A stretch of DNA of 64,000 nt, taken from positions 349,886,416 to 349,950,415 of the forward strand of contig NC_077229.1 in the NCBI RefSeq assembly GCF_027887165.1, written 5' to 3'. Position 1 is the first letter of the stretch. The number at the start of each line of letters is the position of its first letter. The notes below the pieces were generated by a model. It ran no database searches. It had not been told where the DNA came from and was given only the letters and a program-made list of their open reading frames with translations. Origin of the DNA: Monodelphis domestica (taxonomy: Eukaryota; Chordata; Mammalia; Didelphimorphia; Didelphidae). Positions 13,289 to 24,704 of the stretch are shown here, piece after piece. Both the position numbers and the translations under genes were made by a program.

Positions 13289-13735
13289 TAGTGATGGTGA
13301 GTCTTTTAGAGACGGCATGCCATTCCCCATCCTTTTGCTGACCCTTCTCTCCTAACTGAGTGTTGGCCATGCCCCACCCTCTTACCTTACACCGGGGAAG
13401 GAGAAAGTACTCCCATTGGGCTGATGAGCAAAGGGTCAGGTAAAGTGAAAAATGTCCTCAGTACAGGTGAAGAGGGAGAGGGGAGTGGCCTGAGTACTCT
13501 GTTCTTCTCCAGCTCTGCTACCTGTGAGCTGCCCACCTTACCCACCGGGGCAGAGGGGTAGGGCTATGAAAAAATGTCATCAGGCATGGTGGAGAGGGGG
13601 AGGGGAGCAGCTCTGCTCAAGGCCTTCTGCCTTTCTAGTAACAAAACTCTGGTGAACAAGGGGGTGGTGTGTGGGCCTACAGAGAGCACTCTGCATGCTA
13701 GCTTTGATGCATATGCCATAGGTTCACCATCACTG
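13289..13735. mobile_element. Nonautonomous hAT (Charlie-type) DNA transposon
   Basis: 447 bp with terminal inverted repeats (tagtgatggtgag at the left; the right end read in reverse is cagtgatggtgaacc). It is flanked by a perfect 8-bp target duplication GCCTAGAC (13281-13288 and 13736-13743), as expected for hAT. It contains no transposase frame. It is less AT-rich than its L1 host. Confidence 0.92.
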
Positions 13736-14069
13736 GCCTAGACTGTCAGGACAAGAAATAGAATACCTAAATGAACCTGTTTTAGAAAAAAGAAATTAAA
13801 CAAGCTATAAATGAACTTTCTAAGTAAAAAGCATCCTGACAAAATGGATTACAAGTGAATTTTACCAAATACTTAGGAACAACTAAGTCTAATATTAAAC
13901 AAATTATCTGAAATAACAGGTAAAGAAAGAATTTCACCCAACTCTTTTTATGAAACAAAATTGGTGCTGATACCTAAATCAGGAAGTGCAAAAACAAAGA
14001 AGGAAAATCATAGACCAATCTCATTAATGAATATGGATGCAAAAAATCCCAAGCAAATCAGGGGCTAAA

Positions 14070-15220
14070 TTTGTTTTCTTTACTGTGATTTTTAAAATTG
14101 TGGTTTGAATGTTTTAGTTAGTTTTGAAGTATCTTTCTATAGAATTTGTTTTAAGAAAAAAGAAAAATAAACCTCTGTGAAAATTATATGGAGACAGTGC
14201 TTAAACTTATTTATCACTGTTTCACTCTAGAAGTGACAAATTTATTCATTTAGTGCAAGGGGAAAGATGACTTCAGTGATAAGAGAAAGTGAATTTAAGG
14301 TAATCTGATAGTAATATCATTGAGGTTCCAAAGCAAAGGAAAAAAAAATAAGTTATAGTTTAAATTTATCTTGTATTTAAGAACTGCATTAACTACTTTC
14401 TAGAAGCTTCTTAATAATAGGGAGCAACTTAAAAGTAAGTAAAATTTAGTTTGGAAAAATATTTTTTTATTACTACTGTATTTCTTCTGTGAATGATGTG
14501 ACAGAACTCAGTTGTCTAGGTAAATCAGTGGCAAAATCACCAACAGGTATTAAAAATAAATAATGCTTGTATAAACTTTTAAGAACCTCAAAGACATCAG
14601 TATTGCAATTAATTGGTTTTGCGTAGTAAAAACTTGTGCTCAATTGTAATGGGAAAATTTAGTTGAGTGAATCTAAGTTCTATAGATAGTAATTGGGAAA
14701 TAAAGACTGAAAGAATCAAGCAAGCAGAAGAAAGTAATAGAAGTGTTGGATTAAAATATGGAAGAAAAAAGAAAGAAGTAGTAATTTTTAAGGGAATTCA
14801 TCAAAGTTCACTAGAAGGTTATAAAAAGAAGGGAAGAAAGTCCAAGCAAGTAGGATAGATAACAAAGGAATAGGTAGAAAACCTAAAGAAAGTTGTAGTC
14901 TGTTTAATCTTAGTGTGAATGGAGGGTTTGAAAGTAAAAGGTGTTAGAGTTTTTGATCTCATTGAGATTAAAAATATTTTTATTTAGTTCTTCTTTTATA
15001 ACATATTAAAAATAGAAAACATTTGTGGCATTGAATTATTTGAGGTTATCTTTTTTTCTTTTTTAAAAATGAGTTCAGCAAGAGTTAGTCTATGGTTGAC
15101 TTTAATATAATTATAGGAGTAAACTACAAGGTCTTGAGTTGATAAATAATTCTCTCAATTTATTACACTCATTTGTCCTACCTAATATTCCATCTCTGTA
15201 TTGAGAATCTTAAATGGCTA
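14070..15220. other. Intergenic, nothing recognised
   Basis: AT-rich; no exon, RNA or repeat family recognised. Confidence 0.45.
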
Positions 15221-15224
15221 TCAC

Positions 15225-15480
15225 TGGTGCTTGGAAATCTTTCCTTCCTTATCTCTGCCTCCTGACTTCCTCCAAGTCTCAGTTAAAGTACCTCCTTCTA
15301 CAATTTTGATGCCTTCTCTGTGAGACTGCCCCGAATTTATTCTGTAGTTATTTTTGTAGTTGTTTGTTAGCTTTTCCATTAGACTAAGGCCTTTGAGAAC
15401 AAAGACTTTCACTCCCCTCCTTCTTTGTATCCTAGGGCTTAGCATATTGCCTGGCACATAGTAGGCACTAGCTGAATATG
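15225..15480 (+). repeat. L2 LINE 3' end
   Basis: cttcctccaagtctcagtta, then agactaaggcctttgagaac and ttgcctggcacatagtaggc: the classic L2 3' terminus. Confidence 0.85.
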
Positions 15481-15899
15481 AAGTAAATGCCTGTGTTTTC
15501 CTGAATGTATCTCATCTGTATGTGACCATTTCCTAGAGTTTGTTTTAGCCACTCTGAATTCCCACTAATTGGAGAGACCTCTGAGACCACTTCCTGCTTC
15601 TCCATGATGATGTTTATTAAATGACAGTGAACAGGTATGGGTACTTATGCACTATTTCTGGTTGCACAGAGGTGTCTAAAATAATTGTGTTCTTGGGGAA
15701 AACAAAAGCCAAAAAGTTACCTCTAAATTTCTCTTTTTGGCAAGTCAAATCTTACTTTAAAAGTAGCAGGGTCACATATTTGTTAATGAATACTTGTTGC
15801 AAATTAGGGGATTATTTTGGTAAAGACTGCTCTAATTCATATTTTATTGAAATCCTCTTCTCCAAAGCCATTGATGGATTCTGATTTCTTGAACTTTAA

Positions 15900-17165
15900 A
15901 ATTTCAGATTTCTCAAGAGAGACCTTGTCTCTCTTGAACCCAAGTTACCTTTCTAATCCTACCTGGCCCATGCAATCTTTGACTGCTCACTGCTTCAGCC
16001 CCTTAACTCCTGTGACTAACTTTTGCCAGGTCTCAGAACAATTTGAAATAGAGGCAAGGCAAATACGATTGCCAATTAATTCATAGCTTAGGTGATTCAT
16101 CATCAAACCAAACATGATGTACACTTCATTTCAATCAATCGAGCTTTTGTGTTGTACATTGCCACCAAGCCCTTAACATTATCCCAGTCCATGCAACTTG
16201 TTCTCTACCTTGTTCCTCCAAAATGAAGTTCTTGCCTTATTCCCCACGTGATTTCTCTAGGATGGGTCCTTCAGGCTTGGTTTCTGCTCTTTGCTGCCAG
16301 GATCTTTGGCACAGCCAATCTGAACTACTGTTTACTGCCTGGCTTCATATATTCTCAGGTTCTGCTTCTTACTCCTCCCCACTGGGCTTCTCTTATGGTG
16401 ATCTCCTATTTGCTTGAACTTATTGCAAAATTCTCCCAACATACCCCCATCCCATCTTCCTCCTGTCACATATATCTGCAGACATCTGGGATCCCTTGTC
16501 TTATATCAGAGCCTCCAAGACCCTGGGACTGGGGTCTTAGTCAGACTGTGTCTAATCTGTCTAACTACCAACTGAGCTATGGTGCAAATGAAACACTATC
16601 TTAGCCTCCATCAGTTCATTCACTCTTCTTTGCTTCCTAACCAGGGATCTGACTTCTTTCCTTCCTTGTAATCCTAACTCAAGTTCCAACTCTTTCCTGA
16701 AGCTTTTTCCTGACTTCTTCAGTCCGAAGTGATTTTTTTCTCTTCCTCTGGCCTCCTAGATTACTTTTCTATTTCACTTATTTGACATACTTTTGTCTAA
16801 TTGACTGTGTGCAAGCAGTTTGAGATGTCAACCTAGTTTGGGGAACCCAAAACACAAGCATTGGGTGGACCTAAAATGGGGCTTGAGAAAACCCAAAATA
16901 AGTAGTGAAAAGAGTCTAAACATTCTTTAAGGGTCTTTCAGGTCAACCTGATCTCTGCAGAAAGCTTTTGGGTTAGACCATTTCCAACCACATAAAGATA
17001 AGCTCAAACAATATTAATACATGATAAGGAAAATGCTTTCTTTATATAATACTTTCTGGATAGCTCTTTTCTCTCTGACTAGACTACAATCTCCTTGAGG
17101 GACAGGCCGTCTGCTCATAGTCCTTTTTATCATCCAATGTGTCTGATACAGAGTAGGTGCTCAGA
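15900..17165 (+). repeat. L2 LINE, long diverged copy with an internal insertion
   Basis: Pyrimidine-rich L2 3' region: ctaatcctacctggcccatg, then ctgaagctttttcctgactt and actacaatctccttgaggga. Bases about 16805-17050 do not fit L2 and look inserted (family unknown). Two open frames of 64-118 codons inside it have no recognisable product. Confidence 0.6.
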
Positions 17166-17174
17166 TATCATTTT

Positions 17175-17400
17175 TTAAAGGAGATCTTTCCCATTTCTAC
17201 CAGCTGCTAATTCCTTCCTTTCTCCAACTGCATCCTCTGTCCTCTAGATTATTTTAGTTATTTATATACTGTCTCTCTCATTAGAGTGTAAGCTCCTTGA
17301 GGGAAGACATTGCTTTTACCTTCTTTTATATACCCAGCACAGTGCCTGGCTCATTGCAAATGATTTAAAAAAATGCATGTTGACTGATTGATCAATAAAT
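17175..17400 (+). repeat. L2 LINE 3' end
   Basis: tagagtgtaagctccttgag, then cagcacagtgcctggctcat and a tgattgatcaataaat tail. Confidence 0.8.
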
Positions 17401-17667
17401 ATTTGGTGATTGATTAGATATGGCTTCTAAATATCAGATGTGCTTAAAGAAAAGTATACCTGTATGTGAAATTTGCTATCTGTTAAATTAGAAAACTATA
17501 ACAAATCCTTCTTTGTCCCTTCTATTTTAGGGAATACTTCTTGCTTCTCCCTTCACTTCAGGTATGTTGGCCAGCAGAGGGTGTTTTAACCTCATCTCTA
17601 ACAAGGATGCCTAGTGACCATAAGCTTTGGATCCCTTACACAGACTGGGTTTTATTTTATTTGTTAC

Positions 17668-17670
<3 letters not shown>

Positions 17671-17716
<46 letters not shown>
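17671..17716 (+). repeat. GT dinucleotide microsatellite
   Basis: About 23 uninterrupted GT units, followed by an imperfect gtgagtgtgcgtgcg stretch. Confidence 0.95.
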
Positions 17717-17719
<3 letters not shown>

Positions 17720-17829
17720 TGTGCGTGCGGCGTGCACAATATGTTACATGAGACAAAAGCAATGAGAAAGAAAACCAAATCACTTGCTTGTCTGGACCTA
17801 AGAGAGAAAGTGGGAGCCCCTTAATTGGG

Positions 17830-17945
17830 CATTACAAAAAATCTGCATTTGAATCTGGGCTCTGGTCTCTGTCACTTACTGTGGGCTAATCTTGGTCAAG
17901 TACACAACTCCTTTGGGCCTCAGTCTCCTCAGGGATTGCTCTTAA
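17830..17945 (+). repeat. MIR fragment
   Basis: gcatttgaatctgggctctg, then tgggcctcagtctcctcagg: the MIR core in forward orientation. Confidence 0.6.
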
Positions 17946-18209
17946 TCCAGATGTGGACTCCATTTCTCATAACAAGAACACTTCAATTTTGGGTTCATTT
18001 GACTTAATTCATCCTGGAATCTCAGTTCCTTTCCTTGTCCTAATCCTGTCTGATTTAAATTGTTTCCTAGATGCTGCTTCTCTGAGGACAACTCCTTTGG
18101 TTGAATCTCCATTTGTCCCCTCTTCTATTCAACATCCCTTCTATATTTCCCTGTTATCTAAGAGGGTCAAGGTAGGGACTGCCATTTTGACAATTTGATT
18201 GAAGATATG

Positions 18210-18330
18210 ATTATCAAGGATTTCTCTTGTGCAAAGTAGTGTACTAGATCCTGGAGATAAATAAAACAGAATCACACTCAAGGTGCTTATAATCTAATTT
18301 GGATATGATACATGTTGTATAAATAGCTCT
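18210..18330 (-). repeat. L2 3' end
   Basis: Reverse of the L2 terminus: gtactagatcctggagataa, then caaggtgcttataatctaat. Confidence 0.65.
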
Positions 18331-18339
18331 CAACAATGG

Positions 18340-19085
18340 AAGAGATATTGGATTTCATTTTTGGGGCACTCTCATCACTAGTGCATATTATAACTCACAT
18401 ATTCTTGCTCATCCTCAGACTTTTTTTCCTTTGTGTCTTTTAGTCTTCCAGAGAAGATCAACCCAGAATGCATGCATATATATTTGTGTATGATATTAAT
18501 ATCTTAAAGATAGCGGTATAGCCATGAATGCCAATTTTCTGTCATTCTTGTGACACTACTAACTACATAATATAAAAAGGGTTGAAACAGAACTAAAACT
18601 ATGGAATATGTATTATAAATTGTAAAATAAAATAAAAATCGTATTACTATGAAGGAGAGGTGCCCTTCTTTTTATGTGCTCTACTATTAAACTTTGTAAG
18701 AATATTCCTTTTACCTCCTATCTTCCTTCCCAAAACAAAAGAACAATTCTAATTTTCTTTCAAGTTCTAAAATCCTTGAGGATTCTCAAAGCAGGTTTCT
18801 TTTCCTGGCAGTTAATCTTAGTATCATGGGTATATTGGAGCAAGCTCAAATCATTAGACTATTGTTAAATTTTTAGTGTGAATATTTACATCTCAGAAAT
18901 TGGCAAAGACTAAAATTCAAGGCTTGATATATTGTCAGATCTACCTCTTTTTCTAGATGTAAAATTTGGTTAGCTATATAAGGTCCTCCCCTACAGTTTA
19001 AAGACACTTCTTTTAGGCATTAACCACTCCCCCCAAAAAAGACACCCCCAGAAGATCCTTCTTGTGATTTAGAACTGGTATGGAC
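18340..19085. other. Intergenic, nothing recognised
   Basis: No family, exon or RNA gene recognised. Confidence 0.4.
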
Positions 19086-19089
19086 CAAA

Positions 19090-19255
19090 GACATTGTTTA
19101 GTCCAACTCCTCCATTTTATACTTGAGAAAACTGAGGCCCAGAGAGATTAAGTGACTTTCCCAAGGTGTCACAGGTAATAAGTAACATAATTTTTATTCA
19201 AACACAAATTCAGTATTCCCACAGATTCTAAATCCAGTATACTTTATGCTCAGAT
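19090..19255 (-). repeat. MIR
   Basis: ttgagaaaactgaggcccag, agagattaagtgactttccc and a degenerate core. Confidence 0.75.
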
Positions 19256-19374
19256 ATTAAAAGTGTCATGCAAAAATATTTATCAAGAGAAAGTTTGCGT
19301 GTGCATTTGTGTCTGTGTTGGAATGGGAGGAGTGGGAGAGCAATGCCATGTACAATCTTACAGCTAAGTAACCT

Positions 19375-19595
19375 GGCATAGTTCAAAGGGTTCTGAACTT
19401 GGAGTCAGGAGAGACCCTAGTTTGAGTCCCTGTTTGACCCTTCACTTTTCCAGGCATGTTTCTTCATCTGTCAAATGGTGATAAAAGTTCTGTTCCTTAT
19501 TTTACCAGCCTAGTGAGAAGATCAGATTTGTAGCCTGCTGTATGTAAAGAAATTTGCAGACTTTAAAGTGCTATCTCAATGCCAACTTCTCTTAT
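19375..19595 (+). repeat. MIR
   Basis: acttggagtcaggagagacc, then catgtttcttcatctgtcaa and gcagactttaaagtgctatc. Confidence 0.65.
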
Positions 19596-20279
19596 TAAAA
19601 GGCCAACAAAGAGGTGCTAGGGAATTCAGAATCTGAGAGAGTGGAAAACGTGAACAAATCAATGGACACAGAGAGAACAAGCCTGCCTGCCCTATTCTCC
19701 TCTCCTCCTTTACTGATAATAAATGTGAAAACAGAAGATAAGCAATAGGGTGAAGTAGGAAGTCTGATTAATAGTTCCCCAACCTAGTTGCAAGTACCAC
19801 TGCCCAGCTCGAGCCCTACTTTGATATTGGAAGTTTCAAAATTTTCTAGTTAATTTTAACTATTATTCTCCTAAATAATTTATAGCTATTACTTTAAGGC
19901 TTGCTATATTCTTAAGTGTAGCTTTATTATATCTGGAGGGCTAAAAGCTTTTGAGAGAAAAAATTGGGTTTAATATGCAGAATATTTTTTATGAATAAAT
20001 CTGTTACATAAAATATCATCAGTCTAGTAGGTCCTGTCCTAGTGAGGAGAACCTACTTGAGGCCGCCATCTTGGCAACCTTTAAGACAATTTCAATTTCA
20101 TTGCCAAAAAAAAGTACATTCCTCTTCACATGGATGGGTCGAGTTTGGCTAATAGCAAAAGACTGTGCTGGCAGGTAACTCAAAGGTAAATAAATATCTG
20201 ATTGAGGCTTATTGGCTATTATCAGACCAGGAGACACAGTAGTCTTTGTTATTCTTGTAACATAGTCTTGGAGGACTTT

Positions 20280-20610
20280 AGGTGGCTTCCCAGCATCCAA
20301 AAGTAGGCTTCTTTCCTTTCTTCCTTTAAGATACAGCTCAGGAAGCATTTTCTGTTCCTCAACTGCTGGTGTCCACTCTTCCAAACTACTTTGTATTTAA
20401 TTTCTTTGTGTGTGTGTGTGTGTATGTAAACATATATGAATACATATATGTTTATTGTCTAGATTTTTAAGCTATCTATGTAATATGTAGTTGTTATCTC
20501 TTCCATGAGAATGTAAATTCTTTATAGGTAGAGTTTTAAAAGTCTGTTGTTTTTGTACAGTGCCTAAGCCAGAGGAAGCACTTTAATATTTGCCAATTGA
20601 TTGATGCAGC
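20280..20610 (+). repeat. L2 3' end interrupted by a GT/AT microsatellite
   Basis: agatacagctcaggaagcat, then a GT run (about 20406-20425) and a gagaatgtaaattctttata to caattgattgatg terminus. Upstream, 19600-20280 is unassigned; a 121-codon minus-strand open frame (20019-20384) spans this edge without a recognisable domain. Confidence 0.6.
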
Positions 20611-20869
20611 CACTTCATAAATGTTTGTGGAATTGATTTTTTTTTTGTTGAGTATTACAGTTCCCAGCTAAAGGTAAATGTTGATAAAAAATGACTTGAG
20701 AAGTTATATGTATATTCCAAAATTTATTTATTTATTCATTCTTATATGAATTTTGTGAATGCCTCTATGTGTGTGTATGTGCATGCACTAGTAAGAGTGA
20801 TGCAAATTATAATTCATAGTATTACATAAGCACATTCAAGAGTTGTAAAACAAAGTTCTTTGGAATAAT

Positions 20870-21990
20870 TAAGGGTGAAAGCCATTCTATAAGTGCGGGG
20901 ATGAAGGATGGAGAAAAGGGAATCAGGGAAGACAAAAGGGAGAAAATAACAAGTGAATTGAACTTTTAAGGATGGGGATTCAACTAGTAAAACAGAAGAA
21001 AGAGGGCATTCTAGGAACAAGGAATAACTTGAAGAGAGTGATGAGAGCAAATTTATTATGGGGTTATGTGCATGGAGGAGGGGAGTATGTTGTGTGCACC
21101 AGAGTAAAATGAGCCTGTAGAGGTGATATATTTCAGGAGCTTTGAATTTAGGCAAAGGAATTTGGATTGTTGAGTAAATATCTAAGATTATTCAGCAGAT
21201 TAAAGACATGAGCAGATCTATGTAAAAAGAAGACTATTGTTAAAGCTTATATGGAGAACTGATTGGTGTAGGAGTTCTTAAGCTGGGATCCCCGACTTTA
21301 TTTAAAAATACATATTTTGATCCTCAATTTCAATATAATTGGTTTCCTTTATTATTTTATGAGTTGAATTTTATTTAAAAAAAACACCAACATTCTAAGA
21401 AGGGTTCCATAGGCTTCACCAAGCTGACAAAAGTGTCTGTGACAAAATAAAAGTTAAAAACTTCTGGAACAAAGTAGGGAAAGACTGGAGGTGAGAGGAC
21501 ATGTTAGGAAGCTAGTAAAAGAACCCAGGTGGGTGATAAGGAGGGAGATTCTCTACTAGGGTGTTGGTAATGAGACCAGAGAAGTGAATGGGTTCAAGAG
21601 ATGTTTTATAGAGAAAATTAGCAAGATGAGTTATTGATTGAACATAGGTTGAGAGACAGGAATGGTCAAAGATAACTCCAATATACTAGACAAGATGAGT
21701 GTTGGTTTCACAAACAATAAATGAAGAGTGGGTTTTGGGGAAAGGTCTGGGTTTTAGTTTGTACATGTTAAGTTGGAAGTGCTAATGGGGAACCCAGTTG
21801 GAAATGGATGTCCTTCTATAGACAAATGAAGAATGTGGATCTGGATCTCTTAGAAGGGAAGTAGAACTATTGATAAAGATTTGAAAGTTATTTGCAAAGA
21901 GATGGTAATGGAAGTCTTGGGAATGAATACAAAAGGAGAGCAATCCAAATAGATATTCTAAAGAGAACTAGGAAAAAAACTTAATTCTGA
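20870..21990 (-). repeat. L2 LINE, long antisense copy
   Basis: Reverse of L2: cattctaggaacaaggaata, gagacaggaatggtcaaaga, then gttttagtttgtacatgtta and cccagttggaaatggatgtc, in the collinear order expected for L2. Split by a hAT-type element at about 21268-21472. Confidence 0.65.
21268..21472. mobile_element. Old nonautonomous hAT-type element
   Basis: Starts aggagttcttaagctgggat and ends ttaaaaacttctgg, which are imperfect inverted termini. The inside has tttcaatataattggtttcc and gggttccataggcttcacca, typical of an ancient therian Charlie-like family. No clear target duplication remains. Confidence 0.6.
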
Positions 21991-22064
21991 ATATTTCTGA
22001 AAAAGTCACTTTCATGGAATATTTAGGTTAGAGAATACTCAGGGTAGGACAACAGACCTAGAAA

Positions 22065-22225
22065 ATTATTATCGAATTTAGTATTGGAATGGATCTAAGA
22101 GAATAATTAATCTAATTCCCCTCATTTTATAGATGAGGAAACAGATCCAGAAATTTTAAAAGACTTGTTTAAATCACAGAAATGATGAACAGTATTGATT
22201 CAAATCCAGAGACTTTGATTTAAAA
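22065..22225 (-). repeat. MIR
   Basis: cattttatagatgaggaaac, agatccag and a degenerate core leading into the adjacent SINE. Confidence 0.7.
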
Positions 22226-22235
22226 CCCATTCTCT

Positions 22236-22425
22236 TGGGGGTGGCTTGGTGGCTTAGTGGATATAGAACCAGGTCTAGATTGGGGTAAGTCCTGGGTTCC
22301 AATTTTTTGGCCTCACACTCTTCCTAATTTTGTGATCCTGGGCAGGTCACTTAACCCCATTTGTCCCATCCTTTCTGCTCTTCTGCCTTGACACTGATAC
22401 TTAGTATCTAGAAGGTAAGGGTTGA
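22236..22425 (+). repeat. tRNA-derived SINE
   Basis: gggtggcttggtggcttagt head, gatcctgggcaggtcactta core, ctcttctgccttgacactga and an agaaggtaagggtt tail; diverged. Confidence 0.85.
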
Positions 22426-22429
22426 ACAA

Positions 22430-23890
22430 ATAATTAGCTTTCCATTATCACAGTGTTCTGAACAAAACTGGTACATAGTATGAAATTCCTGAAATAATCA
22501 ATTTATGACAATTAATGAGAAGTTACATTTTAAAGGATTGTATTATAGGCTATAATATATTTGCTATAATATAGCAAATTCAAAATTCATTGCATTTTGG
22601 ATGGGATGTATTTAAGTCTAAAGTAAAATGGTTTTGAAACATGAGATTATTTGTTTCTGCAAAGGAATTAACATATTACATAGTAGGCATTTAATAAATG
22701 TTTATTAGCGCATTCATTAATGGGATAAACCTAGTTTTTAGAATAAATCCTTAAATAGGGTCTGGAGCAGTGAAAAGGGCGAACCTTTGCCATGGAAATT
22801 TTACTATTTAGACACCCATAGGGGATAGGACTGGACCTATGATTCAGTTTTAAAAGGAATTCTAGAATGAGAAAATCTCACTATTGATGAAGGTTAGCAT
22901 TTTTTTCCCCCTGAAATTTACAGTTTTAGAGAGTTGTTTAGAATAGCAAGACATTAAATACTTGCCCTCGCCATATAGCCAGTAGAGATCAGAGGTAAGT
23001 TTTTTAGTCCTCATTATATTATGCTACTCTTTTTAGACAATGACCCTGGCAAGAAACTCATGTTAGTGTGCTAGCTGTGATTTGGACTTGACTGGTTTTA
23101 GAAACTAGTAGTAGGGCTGGAACCAAAGTGACCCTATAATGGTACTTTTACTGGAGATTTTCACCAAAGGAGCTTTGGCTTCAGGATCGCCACCTGGTTG
23201 CCTAATGCTCTATTTTGTGGCAGCACCTTCATTCCAGAAGGACTTCTTTAAAAGTCAAGTCTGAACAACTATGGCTGCCCTTAAGGTGGGGAAAAAACCC
23301 AAACTGCAGAGACACCTGTGGCAACATGAAGTCAAAAACTTGCAGAGTGCTATCATTTTGTGTGTGGCAAAGGACATCACAGTGAATCAAACAGTTGTGA
23401 ACCTAGAAAGGGATTTAAAAAATGCCTTTGCTTTTGGTTTTGCTGTATCCCGGGTCTTCATATGCAATTAATTCTAAGGCTAGGGTTATGGGGCAGTGTG
23501 TAGTAAAGAACTGCCAACTGGGAGGAGATGGTGATAAAAATGTGGTGATGGGCTCTTTTAAAATATATCAGCAATTAGCATTCATGAAGAAACAGTTTTT
23601 TCTCTTAATGCAGTAATTAGATAAATAATAGCACTGTTTTGTTTTTTTTAAGTCTAGGCAGCAAATAAGTCTGCATTGCAATGGTAGCTCAAGCCACCAT
23701 CGAGAAACACGATAGAGATTTGGCTTTAAGCATCTGCATGCTCTAAGTCTGAGTTAAAGCCCCAATCATGTATCTAGAGCTCAAAGCAGGAGATCCAGAA
23801 AGGTCAAAGTGAGTTGGTATTTAAAAAAAAAAAACAATTTTAGCTCTGTAAATATAAACTATAATTTGAGAGAATTGGAGGAAAAAAGCC
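22430..23890. other. Intergenic flank beyond the CDH6 3' end
   Basis: No gene or repeat recognised. A short open frame at 23271-23471 begins ATG GCT GCC but has no family resemblance. A perfect 9-bp-arm hairpin lies at 22559-22579. Confidence 0.4.
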
Positions 23891-23907
23891 AAGTTAGAAA
23901 AAAACAA

Positions 23908-23913
23908 TTTATT
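23908..23913 (-). promoter_or_regulatory. CDH6: Candidate distal poly(A) signal of CDH6
   Basis: TTTATT on the plus strand reads AATAAA on the gene's strand. It is followed within a few bases by TTGTTTTTTT, a U-rich downstream element. It sits where the repeat-poor block ends. Other hexamers exist upstream, so use of this one is inferred. Confidence 0.4.
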
Positions 23914-24696
23914 AAGTAGTATCATATAAATAACTTGTTACAAAAATTGATTTGCAAAAAGGCAAATTCACTTTTAAATTGCATTCTTTTCAAATCCATA
24001 AGTCTAACAAAATGAAAAAGCCATTTCGGTGAACAAGACGTAGGGGCAGGAGGGAGTACACATTGCCCATCTGACCATAATGAAGGGGTCAGCCACACTG
24101 AGATGAAAGTAATCATAACCGCACTATTTTCATAGAGAAAAACTTCCAAATGTATGCTATTAAAACATGAAAATCTTAACCGAAACTGATTCTTAGTGCC
24201 GAGCGGTGACTGTTCCATCAGACTCTGTCTCTGCTGAACAAGGGGATGACAACTGAGAGTAACTGCATGTTCAGAGCACTCCAGCTAGTAAATCTTCAAG
24301 GGTGGCATCAATTTCAATTTATACTTGGAAGTATTTTTTTAATTAAAAAAGATCAATACCCCAACACATTTATTTTGAGTTTAAAATCACAAATCACAGT
24401 AGGACTTTGCAGCCACATTGACTTATCTTGGTACCAGTTAAGTTTCATGGAGCATTTATTATAAGGTCTTTCCTTTTGCAGCTTAACTTCCAAAACATTG
24501 AAGGTAATCACAAAAATCCCATGCTTTTGAAGAATTCCTATTTCTTTTTTTCCCCATCTCAGAGCAAAGCACTTTGACACTGATCATCTCTCTGTATTCA
24601 CCTGAAAGTCAAATAAGTCTATACATTTGTCTCTTTAATCATCCCTAAACTAATAGATCATAGAAAACTAAAAGCTATAGAAAGTGTCTCCAGACA

Positions 24697-24704
24697 TATT
24701 TACA
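24697..24704 (-). promoter_or_regulatory. Possible Pumilio element in the CDH6 3' UTR
   Basis: The minus strand reads TGTAAATA, the consensus Pumilio response element, inside the inferred 3' UTR. A single 8-mer can occur by chance in AT-rich DNA. Confidence 0.25.

Larger units (their letters stand above)
8820..14070 (+). repeat. Old L1 LINE, nearly from its 5' end into ORF2
   Basis: Begins with a 5'-UTR-like ggaagatggtggagtag. ORF1 remains run about 9700-10640 (caagaaatcatcaaggaaaac; tggagctacagtcagaataa). The ORF2 start at about 11251 reads TLNVNGMNSSIKWKQIEWIK, the L1 endonuclease N-terminus, followed by decayed endonuclease and early reverse-transcriptase sequence to about 14070. Many stops and small gaps. 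It is interrupted by a nested L1 (11366-12156) and a hAT element (13289-13735). Confidence 0.88.

Noticed and set aside
16248-16604. 118-codon plus-strand open frame
   Set aside because: Lies inside diverged L2 sequence; the translation shows no domain and overlaps another frame of similar length.
20019-20384. 121-codon minus-strand open frame
   Set aside because: Overlaps an L2 3' end and unassigned intergenic DNA; no family motif.
23271-23471. Short frame beginning MAALKVGKKPKLQRHLW
   Set aside because: Looked briefly like a processed pseudogene, but I could not match it to any protein and there is no poly(A) tail.
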